From the NCBI GenBank assembly GCA_022497155.1, contig MU385731.1, positions 604,669 through 668,668 of the forward strand: a stretch of DNA of 64,000 bases, given 5' to 3'. A program made the translations under genes and the position numbers. Source of the DNA: Whalleya microplaca. Lineage: Eukaryota > Ascomycota > Sordariomycetes > Xylariales > Xylariaceae. The notes below the pieces were generated by a model that saw only the letters and a list, made by a program, of their open reading frames with translations, did not search any database and was not told the DNA's origin. Of the stretch, positions 44,920-56,309 are shown piece after piece. The first letter of the stretch is position 1, and the number at the start of each line of letters is the position of its first letter.

Positions 44920-45588
44920 CTATTTCATGCCGTGGCCTATATTGTATTTGAAAAAGGTCGATGGCAGATATTCAATTAGGGAAGTGCTTTGATGTACTTG
45001 AAGGGAGGTACAGTTATCAACAGAACCGCAAACCTGGGTCACTTTGCCTAACAAGATGTGCATAAGAATTTCGCTCCTTAGCTGCATACAAGTGTACTCA
45101 TAGTGTTGCTTAAGATTATTTGGGGCAGCTCGTTTCACATAGTCGTTGACTGGTACATCCTCCTCATGGTGTATGAGAACGCAGAAAGGCTCATCTTTGA
45201 TGGGTTGTGCCTTGATATAACCTAGTTTAGCTGGATATGCCATTTTTACCAAGGCTCCCAGGCCCTTACTTGAACGTATTCTGACTCCTGAAGGTACCAC
45301 TAGGGTAGATTTGACCTGGTACTGTGCATGGTATTTGCTGAACAGTGCTTAGGTATGATCTGGGTCCTTAGCTATCTCATAAGAAAAAGCCACATCAGGC
45401 CACAACGACAAGTGAGAAATTACCTGAACAAGCGTGGAATCGAGAAATTCATCTAACCGGTGTTCACTTACGCATAGAGATTCAAAGGGAACAAATCCGG
45501 TTTCCGACTCAAGCCTAGATAAAGATGTATCGTCATATAGTAGATATAAGAGAACATGAGAAGTACAAGCTTGTGATATCAAGATCAT
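44920..45588 (-). pseudogene. Unrecognised ORF interrupted by one in-frame stop
   Basis: Two minus-strand frames, 45588-45349 and 45300-44920, are in the same register and are separated by a single TAA at about 45349-45351. After it the reading continues smoothly (ALFSKYHAQYQVKSTLVVPSG). The composite has protein character: SETGFVPFESLCVSEHRLDEFL before the stop, and GVRIRSSKGLGALVKMAYPAKLGY with FCVLIHHEEDVPVNDYVKRA after it. I do not recognise the family. A CAA-to-TAA change would explain the stop, but a small unrecognised intron is also possible. No good donor-acceptor pair was found. Confidence 0.3.
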
Positions 45589-48500
45589 CGTCGTATTAAG
45601 CTAACATTTAGAAAGTTCTCCTCGATGTTCTGCTGATGGCTCCTATGCAGAAATATAGGTCATCCGTTATCATTACTAGAGCCTCGCACATGTCTTTGAT
45701 GACGAGTCAGGGCTACTAGGACATTTGTAGGGGCTGCAAACTATCTTCCTGCCGCTTGCAAAACGACCCCCTAGATGACTATCGATATTAGAAGACCAAT
45801 GGAGCGGGATGGGCCAGAGATTGCATGATCTGTTGGCCAATCCCACGCCCATTAGGTGCTGGTGCTGCAAGGTATCGACAACCTGATGGTATCCCTGCGG
45901 AACTCTCCAACATCATGGCTAACGTGTGTACTTTGGAATTATGCGTCTTTATTGGCGCTTATAAAGGCTGTGAAGATGGACCCGAGACAATCCGTGGGAG
46001 CATCTGATAGCCATCGGTCTCAACTCAACAGTACTTGGCAACTCCATAAGCCGGACTCATTGAGTCAAGACTATAAATCAAGGCCATGATAGTCTTTCGT
46101 CATATCCGAGGTTGTCAAAAACCGCGCAAGTGAAGCATATGATCAATTCGCTCACGTCAGGCATCAGTCAAGTTCGTGTGGATTGACGTTGGGCTCCGTT
46201 GTAGCGGGGTGCTGTAGTACTGTAATGCTGTCCGAAAGACAACTGAGGGGACCAGAGAAGAATATTGCCGCACTTAGGACTTGAATAGATGAATAGGCTA
46301 TAGTAGTCGTATGCTCCAGGAGCCATGAAGTAAGCCATGTATAACATTGTCATTACGTAGTTGCGATGGCTTTTAGTCGTTACCGAATGAACTTACCTTT
46401 AACATCACAAGATTCCTGAGTACTCGTTCTTTGGACACAACTGCTGAGAAGGCCGAAACCCTGGGTTTAGAACAAAGACTGCCTGACTTTAAACTATACA
46501 GAACGCCTGTTGCTGCTGGATTGGGCCTGTTACGCATGTAGCAAAAGCTAGGTGTTGGAAGTTGGGATAACTGAATGGCTCCGTGAGGCCTTACGTCGTA
46601 GTCGACATTCATCCTAACGTTGTCAGAAACGTTGTCAGAATCTTGTGAGCGTCTGAATGGGGGGCATCGGGCATTGTTTCCCCTGCAGAAATGTAGAATG
46701 GAAGGCAAACGGATGAGGAACTTCTGTGGTTCGGGACCACAGGCCTTGCTCAGACTGTAATCCCATCACATCCATCTTGATCGCATTTGGTTATTGCCCC
46801 GATGGTGTTTCCGAAAGACTGGTCGTGACTCGTAGGCGCAGCCGCGTGTGACCCTAATCTAATATAAAGTACATACATAGTGGTAATTGGAACTTCATTT
46901 GGCAAAACGAATCTACACCGACGGGTGCGATTTTCCGGGTGATTGTTCTTTACAAGGCAATCATATCTCTGAGTGCTATTCCTAGAGTGCTAATCGTTCC
47001 AACGATGTTCTTGGAAACAGGTAGGGCTGATCGGAGATAACGTCGACCCGTTACTTAGCCCGGCAGTCATTTCTTTTCCCGAACGGGATGAGCGCAGAAT
47101 GGGTCGAAGCCTGCACGTCATTAAACAAACAGCTGTAAAAAGCATGACGCAGACACGGGATTCTTGATCAGCAATTTAGCTGTTGGATTCGGCACAATAG
47201 TTGGCCACTTCATATTAAGCAATATATCAATTAAGACTCCTATGTAGGGGATTCCGGCACGGTTCGGTTTAGTTACCTTGATAGCGATAGCTTTAAGAGG
47301 ATCATTCCGGGCGGAGGTAAAGACCCGGCGGTTTCTATTTAGTACAATATGACGCCTGGAAACAACGTAAACAGAAAGCGTCGAGTTGAACTTGATATAA
47401 TCTGGGGTTGAGAGAATTGTCGATTTGCCATACTTTATTCTTCAACGTCTCGCGCAGATTGTACCATGAGCTACCTTTAATGAAGAGCCTTGAGAATAAT
47501 TATTTCTTTCGACCATAGTAGTGGGTTGCAGCTAGGGGTTCATTCTTCTACATAGGTATTCCATAAGAACCAAGAATAGAATGGTACATTTAAAGGGTAT
47601 TACGACTAGTAGAGAATGATGACATCAATCAGAAAACGAGACCCGAGAGAACGTGCCAAAGTTTGGATTAGGGGTCGAGATCGACATTGGCGGCAGGGAG
47701 TTCGGGAATTGGGTGACATGAGATCAGCATTGGCGCCGCATTAGTGCTCTTCGCTTAGAAACAATAAAGCCCTAGCTTTTCCTATAACCCGTCTTTCGCA
47801 CATGGGGAAAGGGTAAGCTAATAATACTACATAACTATACTACTACATACGTAGTAAAGTACTGGTATTAGAGGCGCTGCTAACAGAGCGCAAACTGCTT
47901 AGTATGTACATGCTATGTAAGAACACATGCTGCAGGCAAAAGGGAACATCAGATCACTATTAGCAAGGATAGAGCACCTAGAGCCTCCGAGGTAGCCCCG
48001 TTTTTGGTTCCCCGTTCGAGCCACTCTTCACTGGATCTCTTTTGGAAATGTTTTAATAGTACTTCAAAGAAAGTGGTCTGAGTGATGCAGCCAAAAAGAC
48101 ATCTACTGCGGTACGTGTAAGGCGACTGCAAAAACCCTACTAGTTCTAGCTGTCAAGCCACGCGAAGTGCTACCTGTTTCTAATTTAGGTACCTGGATTC
48201 TTCAAGACAAACTTGCCAGAAACTCCAAGGTGGTAAAAACCTGTGGTCTAGTATAGATACATCAACGGGACAAATGAGGATTGGAAAGAATGAGATCATG
48301 ACGAAGGGCCGCAAAGGTGGAGAGAAACATAATCAATAATAGTCAGTACTTCATATGTAATGTATTTAATAAGTAAAGAAAAGGGGAATGAGCTCCTGGC
48401 AGCTTTAATATATCTTATAGATATTTCATCAACTGAACGGCTTAACTTTGGTTCTACCAGCTATGTAGCGAAATGGTAAATAATAATACAACCGACACAA

Positions 48501-51500
48501 TCCTAATGGGGAGCAAGCACAGAGTCTGATTCACCACACGCACCTAGCCAAGTGGACTAGGCTGGCTGACTAGAGCCTATTAGAGAAGGCTCGGAACCAT
48601 GAATGGTAACTCGATATTATTGAACGTAACATTGAATCTACTACATATAGTAGTTCAGCTGGCCTCCTAACAATTTCTTGGGACATAGGGGAAATACATA
48701 TTGCATGTACTGTAATATGTACAATAAGAGAATACGATAGGTAGTCAGGTCGTAGTGGAAGCAGTAACTGGCTGTATCAGTTCATAATGGTACAGTTAGA
48801 GGAAAAGGACTTGGATGACTTATGATATTTACTAAGATGTAAGTGACTTAGTACTACATAGTAGCACTGTCGAATACTTATGTGGGGGTCACTGCCAATA
48901 AGATCGAAATGCTATTATGAACATATTAATATTAAAATGGCTTGTGGCTTCGGAAGCAAGTTCTGGTGTTGCTCTGGTGTATATCTAGCGTGTCGTCCCA
49001 TCAGGCAAGCCTCATCTCATTCCACGCCCTAGATATGTAGCTAGTAGAAAGCCACCGCGTTAAAGTTCACGTGGTTTTTTTAGAAGCTTCTTGCGCTTGT
49101 GTCTGATCGTTGCTTACCTGGGGGTTCGATATCTACAGTACAGTTAGATCATCTTATAATATAGTCTTTCGATCTCCCAAGATAGTAAGCTACGGGCAAA
49201 CACACTATTGGTGGTATTGTCATCCCAACATCTGACAGTCAAAACACCAAGACATCAGACTGAATACTAAAATCAATGATGCACATAGATCTGCCAAACC
49301 TGCGTATCGAGGCAAAATAAGTTCTTCTATGTAAGAGCCAGTGTCTCATGACTTGGCTCGTGCCGGATACTTCTCGGAACTTCGTTAGCCCTTCATGCCT
49401 TTTCTTATGGTGTGTTTCGCTTGGAACTTGAGATGTCAGGGAGACAAGGGCTTGTACTGTGTACGTAATTTAGACGTGCCGGGGAAAACGCTGCCATGCC
49501 GGAGAGGACGGTGTGAGGAGCTTACAATCCCTGCTTGACATCCCTCAAAATTCTAGGCTGTCGATCGCAAACCTTCTTGGGGTGTAAGAGATGTCCCAGA
49601 AAAAGTCCAAGCAGTCCTACATAGAGTGGCAGGACCCCCTGTTAGCCACCTAAGTTTACCCTGCGTAAGCGAGCGGATTCCTGGCGCTAATATGACGATC
49701 ATATGAGATTAACTTTTGTTTCTGAAAGCTCCAAGCGTTTCTTTAAGAAACATTCTATTGCTACATCGTTGGGACGTGACACCTCCAGCATGGCAGAAAT
49801 TGGGTAACTAACGAGTAGACATGAAGAGAAGTTGCCGGCGTCTGATTTCTAACACAACGGTAATAGTGACTTTTTATATTGAGTTCTGCTTTGCTACTTG
49901 CTATGTTCTATGGCATAAACCTTGTTTAATGAGGCTATCTCCTATCTTCTAGAATTGTGGTCCTTGTCTAGGGCAATCGGGCTGCTGTATCTTATGCCCC
50001 CCCAAAAACTGATGTTAGTATATCGTCTATACCGGTTATGAATTATACATAATTTTAATGTACCGTATTAATATTGCTCAGGTACGCATGTAATTGACTT
50101 ATAAACCTTAAGGAATATCTAATATCCTTACATAAATACTCCCGAAACTTTACATCAGAAAATAACGTTTTTTCAGGGGTGTTTCTGTACCTACTACGTA
50201 AGTCAACACCCTTGGGCATCCCAAGCCATGAAACAGGTACTGCGCTGCACGATCTGGTAGGGCTCATCTCAACTTTAAGCATTTGTTCCATGGCAACCAC
50301 ATACCATAGTAGATGTGGACAGCTGTGTACCATTCTCTTTGCCTATTAGCTTTATGATTTATTTGATGCAATATTACTTGCTTAAAGTCCGGAGAATACA
50401 TGCTGTAAATAGCCTCTAAAGAGATTGAGTATCGCCTAGCATCCCAACCAAGACGATAAGTCCCATATCTACTCCGTACTTACGTAGGTGATAAATAAAC
50501 ATCAACGATAACATCAATAAACAGACGCAGGGACCCATTCGCCTCTCAAGTGCGGCAACTTGTTCTACCGAACGACTCCTTGTCGCATGTCTCGTTCGTG
50601 GTGCTGCCGTTGTTCCCGAATACCACAAAAGCTGGGGAGAGCAGGAAGACATCAGACAATATCTCGCAGGAAGATCTGACAATCTGCAGCATGGTTTGAA
50701 CAGATCAAAACACTTTGGAACAAAAAGTAGAAGTCATCCGAAGATTGACAGATGCACGGTCGCCATGACAGCATGTTCTGATAGGACTCGTGGAGATGAA
50801 CGGCATAAGATCAGCCTGACAATCCGGTCACAGCACGGCCTGGGCAGGACCCAAAAGACAGCGTTGATGAAGCTCTTGCGGCACCAACCGTGATCAGCCC
50901 CAAGAAACTCGAGTCGGTTGTCGTCTCAAATCCCCTACTCGATGGTAAGCTAGACCGGGGCCCCTTGTCATACACAGGGATTACCAACCAACGATCCGGA
51001 CGGTAGACTTCCCTAAAGGGGTAATAGTGGCCCGAAGTGTGCCATGCACCACGCAGACAAGGATAAAGCCTTGGCTAGGAAAGGCTTGGAGGAAGAGGAA
51101 GGGATGAGCTTAACGGTCCACCGGGGATGCTCAGAGACGACCCTGCTAGTGCATAGCTAGTTGCCAGTGGCCGTTTGACCTTGAGCGATCCCACGAGAAT
51201 CCCAGCAATATGTATCTTTCTCACACATCCTTCGATCTCACCCACATGCGCGGCTTTGTTCGGTACGTACCACCCATGCACCAGCTCATACTGGGGAGTC
51301 TGGGACCACCAGGATGGGCGAGCACAAGCCTTTGCCGTAGCGTAGCTCCTCCATCGACGCACATGGATTCAGAGCTCACCCATTATAACAGGAGGCGCTA
51401 TGAGGACTTGCCGGTGATGCAGGAGTACCTTCGATACCGGCGATCGACTGTTGATTTCATCCCAGGTCTCTGCCGTGACCCACACCCAATTTGTGACAGT

Positions 51501-51816
51501 TGTTCTCCAGGGATTTCCATGTGGATTAACGCTTGAACGTCCTCATATTGTACTTCCCGGGAGATCTGATAGATACATCTCCACACCATCCAACCATCCG
51601 TATTTAAGTATCCACACTCCCCCGTACCTTTCGACCTGTTGGTGCTTTGAAATAGACGTCTCTCAATACACGAACATCACGGGTGATATCTCTCTAACTA
51701 CCATATACTTATACCATAAGCGACAGTAATAAATATAACCGCAGACAAGCAACGCTTCTAATACCATCAACGACGAAACGGTCTTCATATATATATAACA
51801 ATAAACCTAATATACA
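45589..51816. other. Gene desert upstream of the zinc-finger gene
   Basis: 6.2 kb with no supportable gene; frames are short and overlapping. A minus-strand stretch near 47200-47350 reads NDPLKAIAIKVTKPNRAG between stops and may be a gene relic. The 3' end contains the promoter of the zinc-finger gene, including an AT run (ATATATATA, about 51789-51797) some 20 bp before its ATG. Confidence 0.5.
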
Positions 51817-52812
51817 ATGGCGACTGCCATATACGCAACTCAGCCTGGTGCTCACTATGGATATCCGCAACCACCTCCATCACCTCCAATGGACGAGACT
51901 TCGAAATGTTCTCTTCCTTCTATCTCCAACTTGTTAGTCATGGCAGATGCTGGATCACCGACAAGCGAGCAATCCCCTCAGTTCCAAGGTATGACCAGAT
52001 CCTGGTCTTCTGGTGAGGATATCAATGAGCTAAATTCGAAAGCAGAATCCTCGAAGTCAGAAACACGACCGGGCTCGTCTGACTGCGCAAACAATGGTCC
52101 TCATCGAGCAGCTCTGCCACCTACTCCTCCGATGAGCACAGATGCATCCTTTGAGGGTTACAACTCGCCATCGACGAGATCGGTTTCTGTGGTTTCAGCG
52201 CCGAATTACTACTATGAGACAACACCGCCGGTGGAGGATATTCGCCATCCGCAAATGGCTGCAGCTCCCGCGACTCGAATGCCCGTTCAGCCTGTCCAAG
52301 CTTCATCGTACTCGCCACAAGCTTTTGCCTCGTCATATATGGGCCAGCCAGCAATGTCATCTTATTACCCTACTGCTATGCCTGCGGCTCAACCAGCGCA
52401 CCAACAGATCTCTGGGCTTTTTTACCAGAGACCCCTCCCACAGGTTCGTGCTGACTGACTATTAAACATAACTAGTCACAACTAATAAAAGTTTCAGGCA
52501 TTTCCACCTCTACCGGTGACCGTCTCACTAGCACCTGCATCAGCGGGGAACCCGTGGCAACATCATCACTACATTTCCCCATCTTCGGCGGCTTCTTTTC
52601 CTCAGTCACAAGACCGCTACATCTGCCAGACATGCAACAAGGCATTCTCGAGACCGAGTTCTCTACGCATTCACAGCCATTCCCACACGGGCGAGAAACC
52701 TTTCAAGTGCCCCCATGCGGGTTGCGGCAAAGCATTTAGCGTGCGAAGTAATATGAAGAGACACGAACGTGGATGTCACAATTTCGATAGCGGAAGTTCT
52801 TCGCTACACTAA
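51817..52812 (+). CDS. C2H2 zinc-finger transcription factor, MtfA-like
   Basis: Exons 51817-52443 and 52498-52812 join in phase through a 54-bp intron to 313 residues. The N-terminus contains a short conserved block, SKCSLPSISNLLVMADA, preceded by PPPSPPMDE, resembling the CSLPSIS-LL block of the Aspergillus regulator MtfA and its relatives. The middle is rich in Ser, Pro, Gln and Tyr, typical of an activation region. Residues 250-303 hold two tandem C2H2 fingers: YICQTCNKAFSRPSSLRIHSH with the TGEKPFKC linker, then CPHAGCGKAFSVRSNMKRHERGCH. Such regulators affect secondary metabolism and conidiation in Aspergillus, which is family knowledge, not shown here. It stands alone between two deserts, so long flanking regulatory DNA is plausible. 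Confidence 0.85.
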
Positions 52813-55644
52813 ACGGACCGATAACAATTAATTTCGAAACTGTCGTTTTTTGTCTATACGGCTTTTAATCCTGTGCGGATATATCCCCGAAAAAGGTGCG
52901 CCGTAGGAATGAAGGGGGAGCATTTGATACCAACATGGACACGAAACGATATTGACGGCCGCCTTCGGGCACACTCGCTATTTGCTTTATCATGATCCAG
53001 CCCCTGGCACCGGACGGTCTAATTCAGGACATGATCTTTGCGGCATTGGGAATGTCAAGCACGGCTTTTTGCTTACTAGGATGGAAATGGTAGGATTTCG
53101 GCTGCATTACTCGCACGGGATGTGACTTGGTCACTACACGGCGCATTCGGTTTACCATAATTGGGCATTTACATGGCGTTTTGATCATTTGGAGTTGTTT
53201 TCGGCGCAATCAAAACCAAGAGAACTTATCTACTGCTCACGGCACTTTTCTTGGGTTGTCTAGTTTTTAATGTATATAGAACGGGGGCTTTCACAAGGCA
53301 ACTGTACCAACAGGCCCAAAAGGGTCCAAACAACATGGAATTTGAAAGGAAGACGAGCAAATGATGGGGGCTCGTGAATATCGCATGAGAGGAAAAGATC
53401 GACATGAGTTGAGATAGGCATAGCTTTAGGCAAGCCGCAAGAATTAAAGTTTCAAAGATCATGATGTTCGAGTCTAGATGGCGACGGTTGTTTCAAGTAC
53501 TACTTACATACAACAGTGATTTTCATGCTCTTGGACGCGCACTGAAGTTTGACTACTACGTACAGGGGGTAGGATGATGATAGTATATGCAGGGTAACCT
53601 TGTCTGTTGAGTCGGGAAATCCCAAGCCCCTGCGTAGCAGTCTAATGGTAAAGTTTGTTTCGAGATACACAAAGGAGCAACAATCAGAAACGAGGGATCA
53701 ACTATGTGCTTAAGGTTTGTGGGGGAGGAAAGCAACTACAGAAGCGTGGTTGGTATCACAAGTGCGACCTGATAAGTTATAGGGCTATATCAAGCTCTAA
53801 TATAGGAGATGATTTTGAGATTTTGACCCTTCGGGTTTATTGCTTACGGAGGCTGAACGAGAGGCCTAAGAATCCAAATAATATTGGATTTCGAACTTCT
53901 GGTCAAGTGATTGAACGAATATAGTAATGCTAGTTCATCTATATTTAGTGATAACATACATACTCAGTATATTCTCCTTCCGTACATTGGATAGAAGGTT
54001 GGTATGGTCTTCAGCGTAGTATTGAGTCATACCACACTTCATCTGGCATTTGCTGATCCATCTACTTGCGTACCACTAGGACGTAGCCACGAAGTGTTCC
54101 AGTTCATAGTGTTCCTCACTTGGCACTGCGACACTATCACGTTCGCAGGTTACTACCGTATTAAGTGTTACTCATGTGTGACCAAACATCAACACCCGTG
54201 ACCTTAAACACGGATAATGTCGCCGTCGATGCCTCTGTCGATGCTAATGATTCAGCGCTTATCAACACAAATATCGAGTTTGGAGATAAGTAGTATTGTA
54301 GGAAAGTTGCATATCCCAAAGATAGTTTCGTCCAGGGTCTTCATTCAAGCATAATAGAGTTGAACATCATATGCTTATACCCGCAACTAAATTCTCCTAA
54401 TACACAGTGATGCTGCACTAAGACGGATCCCGTAATGTTCTGTAGATCGTGCTAAGCTTCATTGGTCTTAGTTAATCGCGTGGCAGATGGAGTCCAGATA
54501 GAGCTTGGCATTTGCCGTACTTGTGGGGTGGCAGCTGTGAGAAATAATGGTCTTTATTGATGTTCTTCATACAACATGGGGTACGTACCGAACCGCAATC
54601 GTACATAGAAGGATAAATTGAATCAGGTACGAACGGACTGGATGTACTGTAGGATCAAATTCCCAGCAATATTGTAGCCGTCATCATCTAAAATTGCCTA
54701 GATAGGTACTTAAAGCGCTCTAGATATAGTACGTAGTACCCACGTAATACCCCTAAATCAAATACCAACATAATACGCTATGTACATACATAATGGCACT
54801 AGTATTAATCCGCACGCACTTCGTACATTGTAGTATTATCCTACGTACCGAGTACATCTTTATGGGGTTTAGTAATTGCCTGGCAGGCCCCGAAAGAACG
54901 CAGATCTATACAGTACAACGTGCAAGCTTCAGGTGGTCTTGCCGTAGCCGCAACCCAGCTGCTCAGGCACAGCGCCTCAGTCGTTTACATAGTACATCCC
55001 GCACCCTTTTTTTTTTTTTTTTTTTTTCCCTCATTCCAGACCCCTATCCTAATATGCTCCCCATCCCCAATAACATCCTTGAACCTAGCAGCAACGCGGT
55101 GAATCACTTATCAAAGCATCTCCTATTTCCCTATCTCCCTACTGCGTACAGACGTATGTACTTCGGCAAACCGTTAGACCCTATATTGGGGTATTCGGGC
55201 CATTCGGCACAGTAAGCCACTCCTATAAGTTAGTACTTATCACTTTATATGGTGCATACAAGCCTCATCTCGTCTCCTACTGCTACGTGTGTATTCTGTA
55301 CGTACGGAGTATTTTACCAATATTCACCGAAGAAGAGCCCCCCTCCCTACCGGTTGCCTCTCCTGGACATCGGATGCTTGCATTTCGGCAGCCCGCGTCA
55401 CCTGTTCGTAAGATCCTGTTCATTGGATCTCTCCATTCATCTCCAAACACCAGATGAGCCAATATGCTTCGATCAAGATAACCCCGGGCATTTGCATTGC
55501 TCGTCACAACATTGAGTTGCATTATCGACTTACACAACATCTCATCTAATATGAAGTTGGTGTCAGCAACACCACACAAGCGTCTACCCACGGCGTCCAA
55601 GTCCTAGCTTCTCACTGGAGGAGCCCTACGTAGCAACCTACACC
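52813..55644. other. Gene-free stretch
   Basis: 2.8 kb without a supportable gene. It contains the 21-base T run at 55007-55027. A minus-strand frame at 55283-55600 lies next to that run but shows no recognised domain. Confidence 0.5.
55007..55027 (-). repeat. Poly(T)21 run, candidate poly(A) tail of a minus-strand retroposon
   Basis: An uninterrupted run of 21 T. On the minus strand it is an A tract that could be the tail of a retroposed sequence lying at 55028 and beyond. No second hallmark such as a target duplication was identified. Confidence 0.4.
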
Positions 55645-55647
55645 TAA

Positions 55648-56306
55648 GGCCGTGTTTCCTAAGGTCTCTGCCGCGGCTGTGATCTGCGCAAAATGTATCT
55701 TTTTGCCACCACCAGGGGGTCACTCCACTGAACCTTTCCCCCTTTAGCTGTGATTTACAGCTGTATAACAGCTACAAGTCGTACATAACTCCCGCAGCGG
55801 CGGCAGTCAGCTTTATGAAAAACGGGGTTGTACACCCCCTGTTTTCTAGGCAACTTTCCCTAATAAAGTAGGTAAAACTGCCGCCGCAGTCATCGTGGCG
55901 GCTGTCGTAAATTTCGACTTTCCTGCCGCCGCAGTCTTATTACAGTCACTTATCGTTACTAAATAAGGTTAGCATACCCCAGATCTGGTTATAAAAATAG
56001 TATATAATTACAGCAATTGCAGTATTAGCTATTAAAAAATTCAAAAAAATTATAATTACTTTAATTCAATTAATAAAATAGAAATCTTAAATTTCCGACC
56101 GGCGAAAGGAGGTATTAATAAAGGTCTTAAAGGCGACGTCTTTAAGGAGACCTGAATTCAAGGTGACCTAATTAAGCTGATGGTCAGGGCGACAGGGACC
56201 CAAAATACATCTCGTCAGTAACATAATCTGTAATGCAAAATATATGGGGCGATAAGTATATATGGAGCCCAGTGGCGGCAGGAACTGAAATTCAGGAAAC
56301 GCGGCC
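55648..56306. mobile_element. PIF-Harbinger-like MITE with TAA target duplication
   Basis: The left end reads GGCCGTGTTTCCTAAGG and the right end, reverse-complemented, GGCCGCGTTTCCTGAA; the first 13 bases match at 12 positions. Both ends continue to a CTGCCGC motif about 20 bp inside. TAA occurs directly outside each end (55645-55647 and 56307-56309), the three-base TWA duplication characteristic of PIF-Harbinger transposons. The 659-bp interior has no transposase. It has subterminal CTGCCGCCGCAG copies (55878, 55923 and a variant at 56274), an 11-bp inverted repeat (55797-55807 with 55877-55887) and a strongly AT-rich right half. Size, ends and lack of coding capacity make it a non-autonomous MITE. 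Superfamily assignment rests on the duplication and GGCC-type terminus. Confidence 0.75.
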
Positions 56307-56309
56307 TAA

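Noticed and set aside
53628..53720. Possible tRNA or second SINE with an A-box-like AGTCTAATGG
   Set aside because: No B box with TTCGA follows at tRNA spacing, and no stems could be built.
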